Assembly (NCBI GenBank): GCA_034096865.1
Contig: JAWQFJ010028231.1
Coordinates: forward strand, 1 to 64,000
Direction: 5' to 3'
Length of the DNA: 64,000 bases
Origin: Theodoxus fluviatilis
Taxonomy: Eukaryota > Mollusca > Gastropoda > Cycloneritida > Neritidae
Below the pieces are notes generated by a model that was not told the DNA's origin, did not search any database, and saw nothing but the letters and a program-made list of their open reading frames with translations. Of this stretch, positions 39,601 through 64,000 are shown one piece after another (position 1 is the stretch's first letter; each line of letters begins with the position of its first letter). Both the position numbers and the translations under genes were made by a program.

Positions 39601-40612
39601 TTTGCAAGAGGCACCTGATGTTCAAGCGATGTCCAGAATGGTAAAAACTAAATAGATCAGAGGATTCTCTCATTCAAACTACCTTTTCCAGTCTAACCAC
39701 TTCCATTTGAAGTATAAGCTACTTTTCAGACACTTCTCTGTCAAAAACTCCAAACACTCACTGAACACTCCACATGACATCCAAACCCATGCATAATATC
39801 AACACATTACCTGCAACAGGCTGTTCATATATGACTGTTAATTACACTGTGTACAGACAATGTTACTTATGCACTTTTGTACTTGGCGTTTTTCAATGTA
39901 ACAAGTTCACACTCTCTAAAATAATGGCCATCTCCTGCAGCCAAGTTTTTCAAAAGCACACCTGGCAACCTGACTATAAAAATACTCTAATAGGCTAAAT
40001 GATCTTTTAGTATGTACAGGTAAAAATGAAATGTAAAAATGATGACCGTTGCCTCAAACATCTGCTAGTAAATGATGTTGGATGAAGTCTCCTCTCACAG
40101 GTACGTACAACCATCACCATTAAAATTCACAGGAGCGTTTCAAGCTCTCTGGACAATGACACCTCACAACTTGCATATTCATATGGTGATAGAAATGCTG
40201 GCATAAAGGTCAATATCATTAGATTATCACAGCAATCCCACATGATGGCACTGCATAAGGGCAGACTCAAATCTGAAACAAGATGAGCCCCAAAAGGGTT
40301 GTAAAATAGAACTTATAAAGGTACTCACAGCCCAAGTAAAAGCTATCAAGCCAGTAAAAGTACAGGCTGCTCTACAACGCTTTGATTTGACCAACTGCAA
40401 GAGGTCGTCTCGGCAGCAACTTCTCAGCAAATGTTTCCTCTACGAACAGTTTCTCTGCATACAATAAGTGCAGCTAATTCCATGTATACAGTGTCCACCA
40501 TGAATTGGTTTCATTCTGCAGAAATTGCAAGCAACAACTTTCCTGCAGATGTTTTGTCGCCAAGATTAATGCAGGAAAAGGGGGGATCATCAATGTCATC
40601 ATCATCACCACC

Positions 40613-40667
<55 letters not shown>

Positions 40668-42140
40668 CTCCCACCACCACCACCATTACTGATGTATGGC
40701 ATGGATACTCAGCATTCATTATTTCTTCTTCCCTGCCTGGCACAGAGTCATCTGTATGGCAGCAAATCCAAATCCACAACAGTCTACACAAGCTTCCAAA
40801 AAAAACTTGCATGAACTAAGCACCAGGATAAAAATATTTCTTCATTCAGAGCAAGGAGAAATAAAACAGCAGACAAACTCTGCATGATTCTCTGTCAAAC
40901 AGGACTGCAGTGCTCACTAATAAAATCCTCATTTCCTTCACAAATCATGCCTCTAGTGGAAATAAAGTGTCTAACCAGCTTTCAAAGTGTTGTCACAGTT
41001 TCAACATCTGGTACTCAACTGATAGTAGCATGTGTACAGTTGGAACGTCAAGTAACCAACAAATTCTCAACACATCTTTAGCTAAGAACAGTTTCTGACC
41101 AGTTCTCCATAAGGCTCAACCTGATGACGCATTCACAACCCAAATGATTCTCAAAAGATGCAACATTAAATCTCTTCCACTCTCTCACTCACATCCGTCT
41201 CCTCTCTGAATGATTTCTTACAAAATAAAAGGTTTAAATGGTGGCCTTTTAGCATTTAGAGCAGCTTTAGAATAAACAGTCTCCACTTTGCTACAAGATG
41301 TGCAATGCACATAAAACAGTACAGTTGTTTGAGAAAAAAGCTCTATGCATAGCCCTGGCTATTGAACAACCATTGGAACTACTCCACAACTGAGCAGTTG
41401 CTAAAAATGCAGTAAGTACAACCAAAACATCTTCATAAAATGTTCACAACTCCAATGGAATCCAATCTCATTAGACTGCCTGTAAAACGTCCCAGAACCA
41501 CACAACCCAAACCTTCTATGAAAGTCCTTGACTCAGTGTATTATGTACATTAATGCCTCATAACACTGCATGTTGTATCCATCATCATGCACTCATATCA
41601 ATGTCACAACCACTCATGCCTACTGACACAGTTCATGTTACCTCTAAGTTGGGATGCACTTAGTTCAGTCATAACCTCCATATGTATTTGGTAGCCACTG
41701 TTCTGAAGCCACTCAACCAGGGCATGGTTCACTGATGGCATGACTACAGCAACACGATTTTGAATTGAAACCTGAACATCTCCCAGCCCTGGTGCATTGA
41801 CACCTGCAGACCCCCTAACCACACACCAGTCAATAAGTATAATCCTGTACATGTACATGACTTTTCTCTTCAGTCCATGATTTCCTTCATCTCCTTAGAC
41901 AGCAACCTTCTGAGACCAGTATGGCTCTATCTCATTGCTGCGTTAGAACATGCACACCCTGATTTCCTGCCAGTCTCACCTCCTCTGTACACCACACACC
42001 TGTACCAAAGTTGGCGTACCACCCCCCAACCCTGCCCTCACCCCCCATCCTTGTCAAAAGCCATTCAGCCAGCTAAGAGCTTGTGGTCAAACCCATTTCC
42101 CATCAACCACATCTTCACAACATCAGTGTTACAGACAACC
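36661..42140. other. Intergenic or MAGI 3' UTR region
   Basis: About 5.5 kb of AT-rich DNA with no recognisable element apart from an ATC repeat. It may hold a long MAGI 3' UTR or intergenic DNA. One minus-strand frame at 41604-41858 looks mildly protein-like but matches no family I know. Confidence 0.45.
40584..40687. repeat. (ATC)n trinucleotide repeat
   Basis: CATCATCAT runs with ACC interruptions. Ser-, Ile- or Asp-rich frames through it are artefacts. Confidence 0.93.
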
Positions 42141-42150
42141 TGCACACTGA

Positions 42151-42156
42151 TTTATT
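42151..42156 (-). terminator. Candidate MAGI polyadenylation signal AATAAA
   Basis: On the minus strand AATAAA lies about 230 nt beyond the MAGI stop codon, and GT-rich sequence follows 15-50 nt later. It is the first canonical signal after the stop. Longer 3' UTR forms are possible. Confidence 0.45.
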
Positions 42157-42385
42157 CCCCCTTCTTGTTTCCCTTGTCACACATCTCCTCCAGTTCCAGA
42201 CGTGACAGCGCTGAATCCAACCAGAGAATCCTCACTGCTCTCAATTCACTTGAGCAGCCTCTCTGTTCCATTTAGAGAGTGCACAGCCCCACTGCGTCAA
42301 AGGAGACAAGCCCAAGATCACTTGGTCTCCCATGTTGGTGACACAGGAAATAACACAAGAACAGCTCTTAGAACTGACCACCATC

Positions 42386-55303
<12,918 letters not shown>

Positions 55304-55442
55304 CTGCAAAGGAACAACAGCACATGGTGCACTCAGGCATCACAGGGGACACTGTCATGGGCTCTGACTTTATCTGCTATTTCAAAATGTCAGTCGTGAT
55401 TTTCAAAAAGATCTTGGGATAGGACATCTCCCTGGGCTGATT
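55304..55442 (-). other. Short unique spacer between the 48-bp array and the MAGI 3' splice site
   Basis: About 140 bp of unique intronic sequence separates the end of the array from the exon. It must hold the branch point and pyrimidine tract of this intron. Confidence 0.7.
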
Positions 55443-58400
55443 AGATGGCACACCTTTATCTTCAGTCAGGATACCTACCCTAATAAGACAAGATGGCACA
55501 CCTTTATCTTCAGTCAGGATACCTACCCTAATAAGACAAGATGGTACACCTTTATCTTCAGTCAGGATACCTACCCTAATAAGACAAGATGGTACACCTT
55601 TATCTTCAGTCAGGATACCTACCCTAATAAGACAAGATGGTACACCTTTATCTTCAGTCAGGATACCTACCCTAATAAGACAAGATGGTACACCTTTATC
55701 TTCAGTCAGGATACCTACCCTAATAAGACAAGATGGCACACCTTTATCTTCAGTCAGGATACCTACCCTAATAAGACAAGATGGCACACCTTTATCTTCA
55801 GTCAGGATACCTACCCTAATAAGACAAGATGGTACACCTTTATCTTCAGTCAGGATACCTACCCTAATAAGACAAGATGGTACACCTTTATCTTCAGTCA
55901 GGATACCTACCCTAATAAGACAAGATGGCACACCTTTATCTTCAGTCAGGATACCTACCCTAATAAGACAAGATGGCACACCTTTATCTTCAGTCAGGAT
56001 ACCTACCCTAATAAGACAAGATGGCACACCTTTATCTTCAGTCAGGATACCTACCCTAATAAGACAAGATGGTACACCTTTATCTTCAGTCAGGATACCT
56101 ACCCTAATAAGACAAGATGGCACACCTTTATCTTCAGTCAGGATACCTACCCTAATAAGACAAGATGGTACACCTTTATCTTCAGTCAGGATACCTACCC
56201 TAATAAGACAAGATGGTACACCTTTATCTTCAGTCAGGATACCTACCCTAATAAGACAAGATGGTACACCTTTATCTTCAGTCAGGATACCTACCCTAAT
56301 AAGACAAGATGGTACACCTTTATCTTCAGTCAGGATACCTACCCTAATAAGACAAGATGGTACACCTTTATCTTCAGTCAGGATACCTACCCTAATAAGA
56401 CAAGATGGCACACCTTTATCTTCAGTCAGGATACCTACCCTAATAAGACAAGATGGCACACCTTTATCTTCAGTCAGGATACCTACCCTAATAAGACAAG
56501 ATGGTACACCTTTATCTTCAGTCAGGATACCTACCCTAATAAGACAAGATGGTACACCTTTATCTTCAGTCAGGATACCTACCCTAATAAGACAAGATGG
56601 CACACCTTTATCTTCAGTCAGGATACCTACCCTAATAAGACAAGATGGCACACCTTTATCTTCAGTCAGGATACCTACCCTAATAAGACAAGATGGCACA
56701 CCTTTATCTTCAGTCAGGATACCTACCCTAATAAGACAAGATGGTACACCTTTATCTTCAGTCAGGATACCTACCCTAATAAGACAAGATGGCACACCTT
56801 TATCTTCAGTCAGGATACCTACCCTAATAAGACAAGATGGTACACCTTTATCTTCAGTCAGGATACCTACCCTAATAAGACAAGATGGTACACCTTTATC
56901 TTCAGTCAGGATACCTACCCTAATAAGACAAGATGGCACACCTTTATCTTCAGTCAGGATACCTACCCTAATAAGACAAGATGGCACACCTTTATCTTCA
57001 GTCAGGATACCTACCCTAATAAGACAAGATGGCACACCTTTATCTTCAGTCAGGATACCTACCCTAATAAGACAAGATGGTACACCTTTATCTTCAGTCA
57101 GGATACCTACCCTAATAAGACAAGATGGTACACCTTTATCTTCAGTCAGGATACCTACCCTAATAAGACAAGATGGCACACCTTTATCTTCAGTCAGGAT
57201 ACCTACCCTAATAAGACAAGATGGTACACCTTTATCTTCAGTCAGGATACCTACCCTAATAAGACAAGATGGTACACCTTTATCTTCAGTCAGGATACCT
57301 ACCCTAATAAGACAAGATGGCACACCTTTATCTTCAGTCAGGATACCTACCCTAATAAGACAAGATGGTACACCTTTATCTTCAGTCAGGATACCTACCC
57401 TAATAAGACAAGATGGTACACCTTTATCTTCAGTCAGGATACCTACCCTAATAAGACAAGATGGCACACCTTTATCTTCAGTCAGGATACCTACCCTAAT
57501 AAGACAAGATGGTACACCTTTATCTTCAGTCAGGATACCTACCCTAATAAGACAAGATGGTACACCTTTATCTTCAGTCAGGATACCTACCCTAATAAGA
57601 CAAGATGGCACACCTTTATCTTCAGTCAGGATACCTACCCTAATAAGACAAGATGGTACACCTTTATCTTCAGTCAGGATACCTACCCTAATAAGACAAG
57701 ATGGTACACCTTTATCTTCAGTCAGGATACCTACCCTAATAAGACAAGATGGTACACCTTTATCTTCAGTCAGGATACCTACCCTAATAAGACAAGATGG
57801 TACACCTTTATCTTCAGTCAGGATACCTACCCTAATAAGACAAGATGGCACACCTTTATCTTCAGTCAGGATACCTACCCTAATAAGACAAGATGGTACA
57901 CCTTTATCTTCAGTCAGGATACCTACCCTAATAAGACAAGATGGCACACCTTTATCTTCAGTCAGGATACCTACCCTAATAAGACAAGATGGCACACCTT
58001 TATCTTCAGTCAGGATACCTACCCTAATAAGACAAGATGGCACACCTTTATCTTCAGTCAGGATACCTACCCTAATAAGACAAGATGGCACACCTTTATC
58101 TTCAGTCAGGATACCTACCCTAATAAGACAAGATGGTACACCTTTATCTTCAGTCAGGATACCTACCCTAATAAGACAAGATGGTACACCTTTATCTTCA
58201 GTCAGGATACCTACCCTAATAAGACAAGATGGTACACCTTTATCTTCAGTCAGGATACCTACCCTAATAAGACAAGATGGCACACCTTTATCTTCAGTCA
58301 GGATACCTACCCTAATAAGACAAGATGGTACACCTTTATCTTCAGTCAGGATACCTACCCTAATAAGACAAGATGGCACACCTTTATCTTCAGTCAGGAT

Positions 58401-61400
58401 ACCTACCCTAATAAGACAAGATGGTACACCTTTATCTTCAGTCAGGATACCTACCCTAATAAGACAAGATGGTACACCTTTATCTTCAGTCAGGATACCT
58501 ACCCTAATAAGACAAGATGGTACACCTTTATCTTCAGTCAGGATACCTACCCTAATAAGACAAGATGGTACACCTTTATCTTCAGTCAGGATACCTACCC
58601 TAATAAGACAAGATGGTACACCTTTATCTTCAGTCAGGATACCTACCCTAATAAGACAAGATGGTACACCTTTATCTTCAGTCAGGATACCTACCCTAAT
58701 AAGACAAGATGGTACACCTTTATCTTCAGTCAGGATACCTACCCTAATAAGACAAGATGGTACACCTTTATCTTCAGTCAGGATACCTACCCTAATAAGA
58801 CAAGATGGTACACCTTTATCTTCAGTCAGGATACCTACCCTAATAAGACAAGATGGCACACCTTTATCTTCAGTCAGGATACCTACCCTAATAAGACAAG
58901 ATGGCACACCTTTATCTTCAGTCAGGATACCTACCCTAATAAGACAAGATGGTACACCTTTATCTTCAGTCAGGATACCTACCCTAATAAGACAAGATGG
59001 CACACCTTTATCTTCAGTCAGGATACCTACCCTAATAAGACAAGATGGCACACCTTTATCTTCAGTCAGGATACCTACCCTAATAAGACAAGATGGCACA
59101 CCTTTATCTTCAGTCAGGATACCTACCCTAATAAGACAAGATGGCACACCTTTATCTTCAGTCAGGATACCTACCCTAATAAGACAAGATGGCACACCTT
59201 TATCTTCAGTCAGGATACCTACCCTAATAAGACAAGATGGCACACCTTTATCTTCAGTCAGGATACCTACCCTAATAAGACAAGATGGCACACCTTTATC
59301 TTCAGTCAGGATACCTACCCTAATAAGACAAGATGGCACACCTTTATCTTCAGTCAGGATACCTACCCTAATAAGACAAGATGGCACACCTTTATCTTCA
59401 GTCAGGATACCTACCCTAATAAGACAAGATGGTACACCTTTATCTTCAGTCAGGATACCTACCCTAATAAGACAAGATGGCACACCTTTATCTTCAGTCA
59501 GGATACCTACCCTAATAAGACAAGATGGTACACCTTTATCTTCAGTCAGGATACCTACCCTAATAAGACAAGATGGCACACCTTTATCTTCAGTCAGGAT
59601 ACCTACCCTAATAAGACAAGATGGTACACCTTTATCTTCAGTCAGGATACCTACCCTAATAAGACAAGATGGTACACCTTTATCTTCAGTCAGGATACCT
59701 ACCCTAATAAGACAAGATGGTACACCTTTATCTTCAGTCAGGATACCTACCCTAATAAGACAAGATGGTACACCTTTATCTTCAGTCAGGATACCTACCC
59801 TAATAAGACAAGATGGCACACCTTTATCTTCAGTCAGGATACCTACCCTAATAAGACAAGATGGTACACCTTTATCTTCAGTCAGGATACCTACCCTAAT
59901 AAGACAAGATGGCACACCTTTATCTTCAGTCAGGATACCTACCCTAATAAGACAAGATGGCACACCTTTATCTTCAGTCAGGATACCTACCCTAATAAGA
60001 CAAGATGGCACACCTTTATCTTCAGTCAGGATACCTACCCTAATAAGACAAGATGGCACACCTTTATCTTCAGTCAGGATACCTACCCTAATAAGACAAG
60101 ATGGCACACCTTTATCTTCAGTCAGGATACCTACCCTAATAAGACAAGATGGTACACCTTTATCTTCAGTCAGGATACCTACCCTAATAAGACAAGATGG
60201 CACACCTTTATCTTCAGTCAGGATACCTACCCTAATAAGACAAGATGGCACACCTTTATCTTCAGTCAGGATACCTACCCTAATAAGACAAGATGGCACA
60301 CCTTTATCTTCAGTCAGGATACCTACCCTAATAAGACAAGATGGCACACCTTTATCTTCAGTCAGGATACCTACCCTAATAAGACAAGATGGCACACCTT
60401 TATCTTCAGTCAGGATACCTACCCTAATAAGACAAGATGGCACACCTTTATCTTCAGTCAGGATACCTACCCTAATAAGACAAGATGGCACACCTTTATC
60501 TTCAGTCAGGATACCTACCCTAATAAGACAAGATGGCACACCTTTATCTTCAGTCAGGATACCTACCCTAATAAGACAAGATGGTACACCTTTATCTTCA
60601 GTCAGGATACCTACCCTAATAAGACAAGATGGCACACCTTTATCTTCAGTCAGGATACCTACCCTAATAAGACAAGATGGCACACCTTTATCTTCAGTCA
60701 GGATACCTACCCTAATAAGACAAGATGGTACACCTTTATCTTCAGTCAGGATACCTACCCTAATAAGACAAGATGGCACACCTTTATCTTCAGTCAGGAT
60801 ACCTACCCTAATAAGACAAGATGGTACACCTTTATCTTCAGTCAGGATACCTACCCTAATAAGACAAGATGGTACACCTTTATCTTCAGTCAGGATACCT
60901 ACCCTAATAAGACAAGATGGCACACCTTTATCTTCAGTCAGGATACCTACCCTAATAAGACAAGATGGTACACCTTTATCTTCAGTCAGGATACCTACCC
61001 TAATAAGACAAGATGGCACACCTTTATCTTCAGTCAGGATACCTACCCTAATAAGACAAGATGGCACACCTTTATCTTCAGTCAGGATACCTACCCTAAT
61101 AAGACAAGATGGCACACCTTTATCTTCAGTCAGGATACCTACCCTAATAAGACAAGATGGCACACCTTTATCTTCAGTCAGGATACCTACCCTAATAAGA
61201 CAAGATGGCACACCTTTATCTTCAGTCAGGATACCTACCCTAATAAGACAAGATGGTACACCTTTATCTTCAGTCAGGATACCTACCCTAATAAGACAAG
61301 ATGGTACACCTTTATCTTCAGTCAGGATACCTACCCTAATAAGACAAGATGGCACACCTTTATCTTCAGTCAGGATACCTACCCTAATAAGACAAGATGG

Positions 61401-64000
61401 CACACCTTTATCTTCAGTCAGGATACCTACCCTAATAAGACAAGATGGCACACCTTTATCTTCAGTCAGGATACCTACCCTAATAAGACAAGATGGCACA
61501 CCTTTATCTTCAGTCAGGATACCTACCCTAATAAGACAAGATGGCACACCTTTATCTTCAGTCAGGATACCTACCCTAATAAGACAAGATGGCACACCTT
61601 TATCTTCAGTCAGGATACCTACCCTAATAAGACAAGATGGCACACCTTTATCTTCAGTCAGGATACCTACCCTAATAAGACAAGATGGTACACCTTTATC
61701 TTCAGTCAGGATACCTACCCTAATAAGACAAGATGGCACACCTTTATCTTCAGTCAGGATACCTACCCTAATAAGACAAGATGGCACACCTTTATCTTCA
61801 GTCAGGATACCTACCCTAATAAGACAAGATGGCACACCTTTATCTTCAGTCAGGATACCTACCCTAATAAGACAAGATGGCACACCTTTATCTTCAGTCA
61901 GGATACCTACCCTAATAAGACAAGATGGCACACCTTTATCTTCAGTCAGGATACCTACCCTAATAAGACAAGATGGCACACCTTTATCTTCAGTCAGGAT
62001 ACCTACCCTAATAAGACAAGATGGCACACCTTTATCTTCAGTCAGGATACCTACCCTAATAAGACAAGATGGCACACCTTTATCTTCAGTCAGGATACCT
62101 ACCCTAATAAGACAAGATGGCACACCTTTATCTTCAGTCAGGATACCTACCCTAATAAGACAAGATGGTACACCTTTATCTTCAGTCAGGATACCTACCC
62201 TAATAAGACAAGATGGCACACCTTTATCTTCAGTCAGGATACCTACCCTAATAAGACAAGATGGCACACCTTTATCTTCAGTCAGGATACCTACCCTAAT
62301 AAGACAAGATGGCACACCTTTATCTTCAGTCAGGATACCTACCCTAATAAGACAAGATGGCACACCTTTATCTTCAGTCAGGATACCTACCCTAATAAGA
62401 CAAGATGGTACACCTTTATCTTCAGTCAGGATACCTACCCTAATAAGACAAGATGGCACACCTTTATCTTCAGTCAGGATACCTACCCTAATAAGACAAG
62501 ATGGCACACCTTTATCTTCAGTCAGGATACCTACCCTAATAAGACAAGATGGCACACCTTTATCTTCAGTCAGGATACCTACCCTAATAAGACAAGATGG
62601 CACACCTTTATCTTCAGTCAGGATACCTACCCTAATAAGACAAGATGGCACACCTTTATCTTCAGTCAGGATACCTACCCTAATAAGACAAGATGGCACA
62701 CCTTTATCTTCAGTCAGGATACCTACCCTAATAAGACAAGATGGCACACCTTTATCTTCAGTCAGGATACCTACCCTAATAAGACAAGATGGCACACCTT
62801 TATCTTCAGTCAGGATACCTACCCTAATAAGACAAGATGGCACACCTTTATCTTCAGTCAGGATACCTACCCTAATAAGACAAGATGGCACACCTTTATC
62901 TTCAGTCAGGATACCTACCCTAATAAGACAAGATGGCACACCTTTATCTTCAGTCAGGATACCTACCCTAATAAGACAAGATGGCACACCTTTATCTTCA
63001 GTCAGGATACCTACCCTAATAAGACAAGATGGCACACCTTTATCTTCAGTCAGGATACCTACCCTAATAAGACAAGATGGCACACCTTTATCTTCAGTCA
63101 GGATACCTACCCTAATAAGACAAGATGGCACACCTTTATCTTCAGTCAGGATACCTACCCTAATAAGACAAGATGGCACACCTTTATCTTCAGTCAGGAT
63201 ACCTACCCTAATAAGACAAGATGGTACACCTTTATCTTCAGTCAGGATACCTACCCTAATAAGACAAGATGGCACACCTTTATCTTCAGTCAGGATACCT
63301 ACCCTAATAAGACAAGATGGCACACCTTTATCTTCAGTCAGGATACCTACCCTAATAAGACAAGATGGCACACCTTTATCTTCAGTCAGGATACCTACCC
63401 TAATAAGACAAGATGGCACACCTTTATCTTCAGTCAGGATACCTACCCTAATAAGACAAGATGGCACACCTTTATCTTCAGTCAGGATACCTACCCTAAT
63501 AAGACAAGATGGCACACCTTTATCTTCAGTCAGGATACCTACCCTAATAAGACAAGATGGCACACCTTTATCTTCAGTCAGGATACCTACCCTAATAAGA
63601 CAAGATGGTACACCTTTATCTTCAGTCAGGATACCTACCCTAATAAGACAAGATGGCACACCTTTATCTTCAGTCAGGATACCTACCCTAATAAGACAAG
63701 ATGGCACACCTTTATCTTCAGTCAGGATACCTACCCTAATAAGACAAGATGGCACACCTTTATCTTCAGTCAGGATACCTACCCTAATAAGACAAGATGG
63801 CACACCTTTATCTTCAGTCAGGATACCTACCCTAATAAGACAAGATGGCACACCTTTATCTTCAGTCAGGATACCTACCCTAATAAGACAAGATGGCACA
63901 CCTTTATCTTCAGTCAGGATACCTACCCTAATAAGACAAGATGGCACACCTTTATCTTCAGTCAGGATACCTACCCTAATAAGACAAGATGGCACACCTT
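55443..64000. repeat. 48-bp minisatellite array, about 178 copies, nearly invariant
   Basis: The unit contains CACCTTTATCTTCAGTCAGG and ACCTACCCTAATAAGACAAG. The only variation I noticed is one C/T position (ATGGCACA versus ATGGTACA). Units are mixed on the left, while nearly all of the last 50 or so carry C. Because 48 is divisible by three and the minus strand has no stop in one frame, a 2,872-codon frame runs through with an identical 16-residue repeat (PSCLIRVGILTEDKGV); the C/T site is synonymous there (Val GTG or GTA). The array continues past the window and lies in an intron of MAGI. Confidence 0.97.

Noticed and set aside
40431..40819. Ser-, Ile- and Asp-rich frames as a low-complexity protein
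   Set aside because: They are translations of an ATC trinucleotide repeat without flanking coding support.
55443..64000. Telomere-like array because units contain CCCTAA
   Set aside because: CCCTAA occurs once per 48-bp unit and not as a contiguous hexamer repeat.

Overview
This is animal genomic DNA. Two spliced protein-coding genes converge tail to tail, and most of the remaining bases are introns, transposon remnants, microsatellites and two very long tandem arrays. No bacterial-type operon, rRNA gene or CRISPR array is present. The gene families, the spread of CA and CT tracts, the Ty3/Gypsy remnants and the AGGTCA-rich dispersed repeats suggest a marine lophotrochozoan, most likely a mollusc. 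That taxonomic call is inference.

Left half, + strand: positions 1-3529 are a 45-bp minisatellite (about 78 copies) that runs directly into the first recognisable exon of CFAP100 (CCDC37), a ciliary DUF4200 coiled-coil protein. I place eleven exons between 3526 and 29015. Their splice phases chain without a break to a stop codon and give about 434 residues of the C-terminal part; the N-terminal exons lie before the window. Introns hold three copies of a dispersed repeat (5741-6576, 11311-12510, 16240-17740), a deleted Gypsy element with LTRs (8970-10459), a second Gypsy element with a head-to-head inverted gag-protease duplication (18436-21990), and microsatellites.

Middle: 29016-42385 is the CFAP100 3' UTR and intergenic DNA. 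It holds two more copies of the dispersed repeat (32430-33522, 34611-35717) and a 5'-truncated LINE (35767-36660, minus strand).

Right half, minus strand: the 3' end of a MAGI-family scaffold gene lies at 42386-55303. Nine phase-consistent exons encode the last two PDZ domains and the C-terminus. Its introns hold a foldback element with 103-bp arms (43165-43892) and a defective piggyBac-like transposon (48502-51349) whose ends are packed with TTCnnGAA heat-shock-element motifs. Position 55443 to the window end is a second array: 48-bp units, about 178 copies, nearly invariant, open across 2,872 codons on the minus strand. It lies 140 bp upstream of a MAGI exon.

The two genes are not obviously linked in function: CFAP100 acts in the ciliary axoneme and MAGI in membrane and junction scaffolding. 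The observations most worth following are the 45-bp array that repeats a complete-looking 3' splice site, the HSE-ended transposon, the dispersed repeat carrying nuclear-receptor half-sites, the Gypsy hairpin, and the near-perfect 8.6-kb array.
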